14,828 nt of DNA, taken from the NCBI GenBank assembly GCA_030019485.1, contig JASEEW010000025.1, positions 1 to 14,828 of the forward strand. The letters are read 5' to 3'. Below the pieces are notes generated by a model. It searched no databases. It was not told the origin of the DNA and saw only the letters and a program-made list of their open reading frames with translations. Shown one piece after another: positions 7,190 through 12,322 of this stretch (positions within the stretch are counted from its first letter, which is position 1; each line of letters opens with the position of its first letter). The position numbers and the translations under genes are program-made. The DNA is from Thermoplasmatales archaeon. Lineage in GTDB: Archaea; Thermoplasmatota; JASEFT01; JAUWIS01.

Positions 7190-7510
7190 TTATCTTGTCA
7201 TTTCCAGGTGCCCGCAGTAGGGGCACTCTTTTTCATAGTTTTTGAACAACCTACATTCAGGACAGAAATCTGAGCCGAGCCTGTATTCCCTAACCTCACC
7301 ATCCTTGTTGAATAATTTTGCTGTCAGTTCTGTCATCTTCTTTGGATGCTCAATATTTTTTTTCACATTATATACCTCTTTTCTTAATGTCTCAATGTCT
7401 ATATCCAGGTTCTTTGTTTTTAGGAAGTATCTGAGCTCCTCTAACCTTGACTCAAGGTCTTCCTGTGCAAGCACATAGCTTACAAGTGCTCCTTCAACAG
7501 CATTCTTCAT
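7190..7510 (-). CDS. coiled-coil protein with C-terminal zinc ribbon, unknown function
   Basis: I do not recognise this 106-residue protein as a named family. Residues about 15-55 are charged and helical, probably a coiled coil (EDLESRLEELRYFL). A short beta segment follows (TAKLFNKDGEVREYRLG), then a four-cysteine ribbon: C83, C86, C96, C99 in CPEC and CPYCGH arrangement. It is probably cytosolic and zinc-binding, perhaps an adaptor. Its ATG overlaps the stop of the preceding 113-residue gene by four bases, so the two are translationally coupled. Confidence 0.75.
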   Translation of the reverse strand: MKNAVEGALVSYVLAQEDLESRLEELRYFLKTKNLDIDIETLRKEVYNVKKNIEHPKKMTELTAKLFNKDGEVREYRLGSDFCPECRLFKNYEKECPYCGHLEMTR

Positions 7511-7848
7511 TTCTTTTTTCCACCCAGCTTTGCAGCCCTTCTTTCCAAGTCTGTTACCTTTGCATCAATATCCAGCATGAATATGTCCAAATCCTTCAGT
7601 TTTTCAGTCATCAGTTTGTATCTTTCTTCATAATGGACTACGTCTGTTTTTGTAACCAGTTCATATTCTGCGATGTAGTCATTAAAATTTTCGTCAAGGT
7701 ATCGCTCAATCCTCCCGTCCCACAGCCTCCTGTGATAAACTGGTTTCTCCACAGTTTCTTCCCTGTGTAAGAATTTTTTCACCTTCTCAAAGAATCCGAC
7801 ACCCTCATACGCAGATGGGGTTTCCATAACAACTTCTTCCATTTTCAT
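7507..7848 (-). CDS. paralogous tether-like protein C (soluble, coiled coil)
   Basis: An unrecognised 113-residue protein, one of three paralogues in this cluster. It has a short amphipathic segment (VGFFEKVKKFLHRE, about 17-30), then a 21-residue motif at 50-70 that begins YLDENF and ends TKTDV. Within it Tyr50, Glu53, Asp57, Glu61 and Lys67 are at the same spacing as in the 111- and 95-residue neighbours. A C-terminal coiled coil follows (KLKDLDIFMLDIDAKVTDLERR). No TM segment. Both ends overlap neighbours by four bases (7845-7848 and 7507-7510). The repeated motif and coupling suggest the three paralogues form a hetero-oligomer. Confidence 0.75.
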   Translation of the reverse strand: MKMEEVVMETPSAYEGVGFFEKVKKFLHREETVEKPVYHRRLWDGRIERYLDENFNDYIAEYELVTKTDVVHYEERYKLMTEKLKDLDIFMLDIDAKVTDLERRAAKLGGKKK

Positions 7849-8273
7849 CTACCTCCTATGTTTTTAAACATTGCGCTTTCATATCTTTTTATTTTATCCA
7901 GCGTCCTTGAAAGCCTGCCTAGGTCAGCACCCCTTTCAAGTCTGTTCGTTCTTTCCTCCACCTCATCCATCATTGCCAGCGTTTTTCTTGACAGGACAGC
8001 ATTGTCTGCTCTGACGGAATCTATTTTCTTTTTCTCATTATCTGTTAAAACTATTGACGCATTTTTTAACCCTTCAAGGTACATCCTTTTAGACATTATC
8101 TCAAGTTTTTTAGAGTCCAGTCCTATCTCAGCCATTTTTGCTGCTGTTCCTGACGTTTTGACCTTTGTTATGGTCCTTCCTATTACAACAATCACTATCA
8201 GGAGCGCTATCAGCACTGCTAGAAGGGTTAGGTTTGAGGCTATTGCTTCCAGGATCTGTCCGGTTATGCTCAT
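7845..8273 (-). CDS. single-TM membrane protein with cytosolic helical tail, unknown function
   Basis: A 142-residue protein with one strongly hydrophobic helix at about 15-32 (LTLLAVLIALLIVIVVIG). The short N-terminus before it and the basic GRTITKVK after it favour an N-out/C-in orientation. The remaining 110 residues are charged and helical (LEIMSKRMYLEGLKNAS, EVEERTNRLERGADLGRL). It lacks the 21-residue motif of its three neighbours, though the C-terminal helices look similar in composition. It starts one base after the stop of the 111-residue gene and overlaps the 113-residue gene by four bases. It could be a membrane scaffold for the cluster's proteins; that is inference from context. 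Confidence 0.75.
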   Translation of the reverse strand: MSITGQILEAIASNLTLLAVLIALLIVIVVIGRTITKVKTSGTAAKMAEIGLDSKKLEIMSKRMYLEGLKNASIVLTDNEKKKIDSVRADNAVLSRKTLAMMDEVEERTNRLERGADLGRLSRTLDKIKRYESAMFKNIGGR

Positions 8274-8274
8274 T

Positions 8275-8610
8275 TTACGCTCTCTCCATTTTGCTGACCG
8301 TCATCTCTAACTTATCCAGTCTTGGGTCAAATATTTTTCTGAAGTTTTTAATCTTCTCAATATCCTTTCCAATTACACCAAGCCTTTTTGTTATATCATT
8401 TGACCATGTCTTTACCTCTGTTCTGTTCATTATGTCCCATTCTCTTACGATGTCCTTAAAATGCTCATCAAAATATAGCTGGACATGGCTTGGCACTGGT
8501 TTTATCTCTTTCCTGATTGTTTTATACGACCAGTATAAGACCAGCAGTATCATTATTAGTATTCCACAGAACAGAAACCCATATAGAAAACCTATGTCCA
8601 TTTTTTTCAC
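8275..8610 (-). CDS. paralogous tether-like protein B (membrane-anchored)
   Basis: This 111-residue protein has an N-terminal membrane helix at about 8-27 (FLYGFLFCGILIMILLVLYW) followed by basic residues. The cluster motif lies at 46-66, beginning YFDEHF and ending NRTEV, with Tyr46, Glu49, Asp53, Glu57 and Arg63 matching the paralogues. A C-terminal coiled coil follows (IEKIKNFRKIFDPRLDKLEMTVSKM). It differs from the other two copies mainly by having a membrane anchor in place of the amphipathic N-terminus. Its start overlaps the stop of the first gene by four bases. No known family was recognised. Confidence 0.75.
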   Translation of the reverse strand: MKKMDIGFLYGFLFCGILIMILLVLYWSYKTIRKEIKPVPSHVQLYFDEHFKDIVREWDIMNRTEVKTWSNDITKRLGVIGKDIEKIKNFRKIFDPRLDKLEMTVSKMERA

Positions 8611-8894
8611 CCCTTTATCCCGTGTTTATATTCGAGTCTTTCTATTCTCCCTTCAACATCCTCTACTCTCTGCTGGGTTGAGTTTTTCCATGATCCCAGC
8701 TCCTCAACATCCCCTTCATACAGCTCAAATTTTTCATCCACCCCCGCAATATCCCTTTTTGTTGCAAGCCTGTACTCATCCATAAGGTCCGGCAGATGTT
8801 CGCTGAGGTACAGGTCCACCCTTTTGCCTACTGGAAGAGGATGAATTCTGAACACAGACTTAATCCGCTCCCCCACACCCAAGTTTTTCATCAT
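8607..8894 (-). CDS. paralogous tether-like protein A, first gene of the cluster
   Basis: A 95-residue unrecognised protein with an amphipathic N-terminus (VGERIKSVFRIHPLP, 7-21). The cluster motif is at 29-49, beginning YLSEHL and ending TKRDI, with Tyr29, Glu32, Asp36, Glu40 and Lys46 conserved. A helical tail follows (VEELGSWKN, RVEDVEGRIERLEYK). The ATG at 8894 has AGAGGT at 8898-8903 as ribosome-binding site, and an in-frame second ATG at 8891. A TATA box at 8925-8932 on this strand places transcription just upstream of that site. The gene heads a six-gene run to 6686 and diverges from the zinc-finger gene across a 16-bp palindrome. Confidence 0.75.
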   Translation of the reverse strand: MMKNLGVGERIKSVFRIHPLPVGKRVDLYLSEHLPDLMDEYRLATKRDIAGVDEKFELYEGDVEELGSWKNSTQQRVEDVEGRIERLEYKHGIKG

Positions 8895-8924
8895 ATTACC
8901 TCTTTAATGATAAGGGCATAAAGG

Positions 8925-8959
8925 TTATATAGACTTTTCGATATCGAAAAAATTATAAT
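8925..8959. promoter_or_regulatory. divergent promoters flanking a 16-bp perfect palindrome
   Basis: The palindrome TTTTCGATATCGAAAA occupies 8935-8950. The minus-strand TATA (CTATATAA, 8932-8925) and the plus-strand TATA (TTATAAT, 8953-8959) are both about 14 bases from its centre, so it covers the BRE side of both promoters. Predicted starts are near 8902 (minus) and 8982 (plus, coinciding with the GTG codon). The symmetry indicates one dimeric regulator controlling both directions; the regulator is unknown. Confidence 0.65.
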
Positions 8960-8981
8960 CAAGTAAACATTACGCTACAGT

Positions 8982-9386
8982 GTGAAAAAGGACATCTATG
9001 CTGAGGTTGTGAGGAGAATCGCTAAAATCAGGGAGCAGGGCGAGCCCCCAAAATCCGATTTATTCTCATTTGATTCATTTGTTTGCGACCTCTGCAAGGG
9101 AATCATAGCCAGATCCAGGATTGTTCAATGCCCGTTTTGTGGCAGGTGGGTTTGCAGGGAAAAATGCTGGCATCAAACAGTTATGGCATGCACATCATGC
9201 TCTTCTGTAATCAAGCTGTGTAAAGAGTCAAAGAAAATAGCTCTGAAAGAAAAAATAAACTCCGCAACCGAAGGCAAATCAGTAAAGGTTTCACGTCGAA
9301 ATCTAATGTTGCGGAGTTTAGTAAACAGAAAGGTAAAACCAAAATCATTGTTAAAAACAATTAAAAAGAGAAAGGGTGGAAAATGA
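8982..9386 (+). CDS. cysteine-rich (treble-clef/RING-like) zinc-finger protein
   Basis: A 134-residue protein with a cytosolic zinc domain at 35-73. Its ligand candidates are C35, C38, C50, C53, C58, C62, H64, C70 and C73, in a C-x2-C, C-x2-C, C-x3-C-x-H, C-x2-C order. That fits a two-zinc cross-brace or paired treble clef. Before it is a helical N-terminus (1-20); after it is a strongly basic tail (LLKTIKKRKGGK), which could bind nucleic acid or membrane. The start is a GTG at 8982, about 26 bases from the TATA centre, so the message is probably leaderless. It overlaps the next gene by four bases. No specific family recognised; any ubiquitin-like ligase role would be speculation. Confidence 0.75.
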   Translation: MKKDIYAEVVRRIAKIREQGEPPKSDLFSFDSFVCDLCKGIIARSRIVQCPFCGRWVCREKCWHQTVMACTSCSSVIKLCKESKKIALKEKINSATEGKSVKVSRRNLMLRSLVNRKVKPKSLLKTIKKRKGGK

Positions 9387-9667
9387 AAGAGGATATTGAT
9401 AATGTGTATGAAGGGCTGAGATGGTCAGAAAGACTGGAGAAGGCAAATCACAAAAAAGGTGAAGGTGGGAGGGCACTCAAAATTGTTAGAGGAGTACTTG
9501 TCGCTTTCGCTTCATATATTATACTTGTCCTAGCATTTGATATTTTGAACAATATTTTATATTCCCTTTCAAAAGGCACAAAATATCTTACAAACTGCTG
9601 GTTCTACCTTATATTCCCATCTGTATTTCTGGGTATTGCCTTTATGCTCTTCCCTGTCAAGGAATGA
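9383..9667 (+). CDS. two-TM small membrane protein, unknown function
   Basis: The 94-residue product has a charged cytosolic N-terminus (1-34) and two hydrophobic segments, about 36-58 and 71-91, joined by a short loop. This predicts a hairpin membrane protein with both ends inside. It is coupled to the zinc-finger gene by a four-base start/stop overlap (ATGA), so the two probably work together, the zinc-finger protein perhaps being recruited to the membrane. The gene ends ten bases before the convergent basic-tail protein gene. No family recognised. Confidence 0.7.
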   Translation: MKEDIDNVYEGLRWSERLEKANHKKGEGGRALKIVRGVLVAFASYIILVLAFDILNNILYSLSKGTKYLTNCWFYLIFPSVFLGIAFMLFPVKE

Positions 9668-9677
9668 CTAAGAATGA

Positions 9678-10079
9678 TTATTTTTTGGTTTTGGTTTTTT
9701 TCACCAGTTTTTTGCTGATGCTTTTTTTGAGTTTCACTGCACTCTTTTTTATCTTTTTACCAGCAATTTTTCCGCTTTTCTTTAGCTCTTCGATTTTCTT
9801 TTTTGCAGTTTCCTTCACTGGTATATGTCTTGTTACCTCTACCTTGTCATTCTCTTCCGCAGAAAGCTTCTTTACGTCGCCTTCCCTTAATGAAATACTA
9901 TTTTTTCCTATTATCTTATCCGGCACTGCCTTGGCTATAACCCATTTTTTGCCCTTCCATGCCTCAATCATCCCACCGGACTTAATGCCCAGTTTAGCGG
10001 CTATGTCTTTATGTATCCTGACGATACCAGCACCTGCAATCCTGCTTTTTTTCACAATCAACTCAGTCTTCTCCCCCAT
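9678..10079 (-). CDS. Cdc48-N/AbrB-like double-psi barrel protein with lysine-rich tail
   Basis: The first 86 residues resemble the double-psi beta-barrel of the Cdc48 N-domain and AbrB-like folds: GAGIVRIHKDIAAKLGIKSG (17-36), then MIEAWKGKKW, ISLREGDVKKL and NDKVEVTR. Residues 88-133 are almost entirely Lys with Ala, Ser and Ile, like a histone H1 or chromatin tail. The likely role is DNA or RNA binding, possibly a chromosomal protein. The start at 10079 is preferred over a GTG at 10103. GGTGAT lies just upstream, the TATA at 10111-10120 predicts transcription near 10089, and the family-like part starts here. It is a lone gene convergent with the two-TM gene. Confidence 0.7.
   Translation of the reverse strand: MGEKTELIVKKSRIAGAGIVRIHKDIAAKLGIKSGGMIEAWKGKKWVIAKAVPDKIIGKNSISLREGDVKKLSAEENDKVEVTRHIPVKETAKKKIEELKKSGKIAGKKIKKSAVKLKKSISKKLVKKTKTKK
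9680..9701 (+). terminator. T-rich terminator of the zinc-finger/two-TM operon
   Basis: Three T-runs (six, four and seven T) begin 13 bases after the stop of the two-TM gene and lie inside the 3' end of the convergent gene. No hairpin is needed for archaeal termination of this kind. The runs also encode the lysines of the opposite gene, so coincidence is possible. Confidence 0.35.
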
Positions 10080-10100
10080 GTTATCACCAGAGACAGATAG

Positions 10101-10120
10101 CACTTAAGTGAATTTATAAT
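10101..10120 (-). promoter_or_regulatory. promoter with palindrome for the basic-tail protein gene
   Basis: On the minus strand the TATA-like ATTATAAATT (10120-10111) is followed directly by the perfect palindrome CACTTAAGTG (10110-10101), placed between TATA and the predicted start near 10089. A protein bound there would block transcription, so it may be an operator, possibly autoregulatory. Confidence 0.5.
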
Positions 10121-10148
10121 TATCGGTGCAGGCAAGTAGCTAGGGCAA

Positions 10149-10240
10149 CCTTCCCAGTTTGCTAGTCACATAAATTTTGTGTCTATGAGGCTGCAAACTT
10201 CCCTGTTTACGAGTCACATAGATTTGTGTGTCATCAAGGC
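10149..10240. repeat. two degenerate ~48-base direct repeats
   Basis: CTTCCC...GTTT...AGTCACAT...ATTT...TGTGT is found from 10149 and again from 10197. The best-conserved core is AGTCACATA followed by ATTT and TGTGT, which also gives a small CACA/TGTG hairpin in each copy. AAACTTCCC near 10195 also occurs inverted near 10253. No coding sequence lies here. Together with the next repeat this fills the roughly 300-base gap between the basic-tail gene and tRNA-Cys. Confidence 0.55.
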
Positions 10241-10264
10241 AGGGGAGTTTGTGGGAAGTTTGGG

Positions 10265-10370
10265 GTTAGTAGATAGGGACTAGGGACTGTGTCTCCCCTG
10301 ACCCCTAATCCCTGATTACTAACTCCTTGTCTGCCCCTAATCCCTAACCCCTGACTTCTAACTACTGATT
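10265..10370. repeat. imperfect inverted repeat and CCCCTAATCCCTGA-type degenerate repeats
   Basis: GTTAGTA (10265-10271) pairs with TACTAAC (10317-10323), AGGGA (10275-10279) with TCCCT (10309-10313), and TAGGG (10281-10285) with CCCTA (10303-10307). This forms a 59-base imperfect cruciform arm. A second degenerate copy of the right arm follows at about 10332-10370. The same family forms the flanks of the 6493-6690 element. Confidence 0.6.
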
Positions 10371-10381
10371 AACAGAAATAA

Positions 10382-10406
10382 TCTTATACCTATAACTATT
10401 TATATG
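10382..10406 (+). promoter_or_regulatory. A/T-rich promoter region of tRNA-Cys
   Basis: TTATACC (10384-10390) lies about 25 bases before the first base of the tRNA, and a second TATA-like ATTTATAT lies at 10398-10405. Either could serve if a short leader is removed by RNase P. Confidence 0.45.
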
Positions 10407-10446
10407 GTTGGGGCGGGTGACAGAGCGGCGATGTGACCGACTGCAG

Positions 10447-10615
10447 TGGCCCTTTTCTTTTTCTAAAGAAAAAGAAAAGCGACCAGCGGAAAAGAAAAAG
10501 AATGGCAGATTACCTTCGGCAATCTGCCTAAGCCAATTGCATAGCAATTGGCTGTTTCTCTTTCTTTTTCATCAACGTTTTTCTTTCTCTTTAGAGAAAG
10601 AAAAAGGTTGTGGGG
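10447..10615 (+). other. 169-nt bulge-helix-bulge intron in tRNA-Cys at position 37/38
   Basis: The splice sites fit the archaeal BHB rule. The 4-bp central helix is 10441-10444 with 10610-10613 (C-G, T-G, G-T, C-G). The 5' bulge is A-G|T (10445-10447) and the 3' bulge G-G|A (10614-10616), with cuts after the second bulge base. The outer helix is the anticodon stem. The inner helix runs 10448-10464 with 10593-10609 (one mismatch, three G-T). Inside are perfect hairpins at 10504-10528 and 10531-10553. No protein is encoded, so it has no homing-endonuclease gene. Cutting would be by the tRNA splicing endonuclease. Confidence 0.85.
10452..10605. repeat. four hairpins within the tRNA-Cys intron
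   Basis: Stems are 10452-10464 with 10467-10479 (13 pairs, purine/pyrimidine); 10504-10511 with 10521-10528 plus CC/GG inside and loop TTC; 10531-10540 with 10544-10553 (10 pairs, loop ATA); and 10578-10590 with 10593-10605 (13 pairs). The two middle hairpins look like the triloop palindromes found outside the intron. Confidence 0.75.
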
Positions 10616-10651
10616 ATCGGTTTTAAGGGGGTTCAACTCCTCCCCCGCCCA

Positions 10652-10800
10652 TTTTCACGAGCTACGAAGTAGCGAGCAAAATATTTCGGAATTTACAAAG
10701 TGAATTCCTCATATCTGCTCATATACATTCGCAGAATACGAGGAATGCGAAGCATTCCGAAGTATTCACAAATTTGCGCAAGCAAATTTGTGTGAACAAA
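10652..10800. repeat. hairpin-rich spacer between tRNA-Cys and cysS
   Basis: Hairpins are: 10661-10665 with 10669-10673 (loop GAA); 10688-10696 with 10700-10708 (loop AAA, one G-T); 10742-10748 with 10752-10758 (loop GAA), nested in 10734-10739 with 10762-10767; and 10767-10777 with 10782-10792 (11 perfect pairs, GCAA tetraloop). CTCATAT is directly repeated near 10708 and 10719. No coding sequence is present. The second hairpin nearly repeats hairpin 2 of the 6520-6641 array. Confidence 0.75.
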
Positions 10801-10848
10801 AGTGAAACGAACGAGTGAAAAACACAGGTAAAAATTAAAGTGATTAAA

Positions 10849-12249
10849 ATGACACTAAAGCTGTATAATACACTAACAAAACAAAAAGAAGAGTTTGTTC
10901 CCATACATGGCAACAGGGTGAATATGTTTGTCTGCGGTCCCACAGTTTATGATTATTCCCATTTAGGACATGCCAGAACATATATTGTGTTTGATGTGAT
11001 AGCAAGGTATCTCAGATACAGGGGATATTCTGTTTTTTATTTGATGAATATCACCGATGTTGATGACAAAATGATAAAAAGGGCAAATGAAACCGGGCTC
11101 TCTGTAAAGGGGCTTGCAGACAGGTTCACAGATGCGTTTCATGAGGATATGAAAAGATTGAACGTAATGTCTGTGAATCTTTATGCGAAGGCAACAGAAC
11201 ATGTGGATGAAATCATATCCCAGATAAAAACATTGATTGAGAAAGGTTTTGCGTATGATGTTGATGGTGATGTGTATTTTGAGGTTAGAAAGTTCAAGGA
11301 TTTCGGGAAGCTTTCAAAGCAGGCGCTTGATGAACTGAAGGCTGGTGCAAGAATAGAGGTTGATGAAAAAAAGAGACGTCCTGAGGATTTTGCTCTGTGG
11401 AAAAAACAGAAACCTGATGAGCCGTTTTGGGCATCGCCCTGGGGAAACGGCAGGCCAGGATGGCATGTTGAGGATACTGCTATTACCACGACATATTTTG
11501 GGAATAAATATGATTTGCACGGCGGCGGCATTGACCTCCTTTTTCCTCATCACGAGTCTGAGATTGCCATAGCAGAGTCTGCCACGGGTGAAAAGCCCTT
11601 TGTGAAATACTGGGTTCATTCTGGTTTTCTTACACTTAACAAGGAAAAGATGAGTAAGTCCCTGGGAAACTTTTTCACCATCAGGGAGGTGCTGGAAAAA
11701 TATGAATCTGAGGTTATACGTTTCTTCATGCTTAATGCCCACTACAGAAGCCCCATAGATTTCAGCGATAAAGGGCTGGATGAAGCAAAGCAGGGTTTGG
11801 AGAGAATTAAGAACACGGTGGATAATATCAAGGCAGCAGCTAAAAACGCCGGGGAAGGCAGTGAAGGAAACATACCTGATATTATTGCAGAGGCAAGGCA
11901 AAAGTTTTTAGATGCAATGGATGATGATTTCAATACAAGGGAGGCAATATCTGCTGTATTCGAGTTGACAAAGAGTGTGAATCAGGCAATCCCAGACGGG
12001 CTGAGCAGTTCTGCTCTTAACATGATAATAAGCACTTACAAAGAACTCGGAGGCATAATTGGTTTATTCCAGGATGAAAAAAAAGAGGGGGGAATTACAG
12101 GGGATTTAATCAGCCTTATAGTTGAGATAAGGGAGAATGCCAGGAAAAACAAGGACTGGGAAACCTCTGACAAAATCAGAAACAAATTAAAGGTACTTGG
12201 GATTGTGGTTGAGGATGCTGAGGATGGTCCCCAGGTAAAAATCAGGTAG
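10849..12249 (+). CDS. cysS: cysteinyl-tRNA synthetase
   Basis: The 466-residue class I synthetase makes Cys-tRNA(Cys) in the cytosol. It shows Cys29 in CGPTVYDY, the HIGH-like HLGH (38-41), NITDVDD, and KMSKS (267-271), then a helical anticodon-binding C-terminus. Of the four zinc ligands known in E. coli (Cys28, Cys209, His234, Glu238), three are matched by Cys29, His234 and Glu238. The fourth is Asp209 (WHVEDTA) instead of Cys; I recall this Asp in some archaeal homologues but cannot verify it. The ATG at 10849 is chosen because the family N-terminus starts there and GTGAT precedes it; a GTG at 10840 with AGGT upstream is possible. It follows tRNA-Cys on the same strand. Confidence 0.96.
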   Translation: MTLKLYNTLTKQKEEFVPIHGNRVNMFVCGPTVYDYSHLGHARTYIVFDVIARYLRYRGYSVFYLMNITDVDDKMIKRANETGLSVKGLADRFTDAFHEDMKRLNVMSVNLYAKATEHVDEIISQIKTLIEKGFAYDVDGDVYFEVRKFKDFGKLSKQALDELKAGARIEVDEKKRRPEDFALWKKQKPDEPFWASPWGNGRPGWHVEDTAITTTYFGNKYDLHGGGIDLLFPHHESEIAIAESATGEKPFVKYWVHSGFLTLNKEKMSKSLGNFFTIREVLEKYESEVIRFFMLNAHYRSPIDFSDKGLDEAKQGLERIKNTVDNIKAAAKNAGEGSEGNIPDIIAEARQKFLDAMDDDFNTREAISAVFELTKSVNQAIPDGLSSSALNMIISTYKELGGIIGLFQDEKKEGGITGDLISLIVEIRENARKNKDWETSDKIRNKLKVLGIVVEDAEDGPQVKIR

Positions 12250-12278
12250 GTGCTCTATACCTGTTTCTTACCATAAAG

Positions 12279-12300
12279 CTTTCTCGAAAGATTTTTCCTT
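12279..12300 (+). terminator. small hairpin and T-run after cysS
   Basis: CTTTC and GAAAG form a short stem starting about 30 bases after the cysS stop, followed by TTTTT. The stem is weak, but the T-run would suit archaeal termination before tbp. Confidence 0.35.
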
Positions 12301-12322
12301 GTAGAATGCCTTCATAGTGATT

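Larger units (their letters stand above)
10411..10651 (+). tRNA. tRNA-Cys (anticodon GCA), interrupted by an intron
   Basis: The acceptor GGGCGGG (10411-10417) pairs perfectly with CCCGCCC (10644-10650). The D arm has ACA (10420-10422) with TGT (10432-10434). The anticodon stem ACCGA (10436-10440) pairs perfectly with TCGGT (10617-10621). The anticodon is 10443-10445 after a normal T33. The variable loop is TTTAA, and the T arm is GGGGG (10627-10631) with CCTCC (10639-10643) around TTCAACT. The exons 10411-10446 and 10616-10651 give a 72-nt tRNA; CCA is not encoded. The short A-C-A/T-G-T D stem resembles bacterial tRNA-Cys. Position 73 is A, whereas U73 is nearly universal for tRNA-Cys, so this is odd. 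The gene lies 197 bases upstream of cysS in the same orientation. Confidence 0.88.

Noticed and set aside
10362..10626. Two small open frames (minus 10362-10547, plus 10408-10626) over the tRNA region
   Set aside because: They are produced by the tRNA exons and the purine/pyrimidine hairpins of the intron; composition is repetitive and no start signals exist.
10652..10848. T-box or other riboswitch controlling cysS
   Set aside because: No T-box consensus or tRNA-acceptor-binding bulge is seen, T-boxes are not established in archaea, and the same hairpins occur elsewhere.
10719..10943. Minus-strand open frame of 74 codons
   Set aside because: It covers the hairpin spacer and the 5' end of cysS; no ribosome-binding site or promoter.
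11314..11901. Minus-strand open frame of 195 codons within cysS
   Set aside because: It is fully antisense to the conserved CysRS catalytic region and is a shadow of its codon usage.
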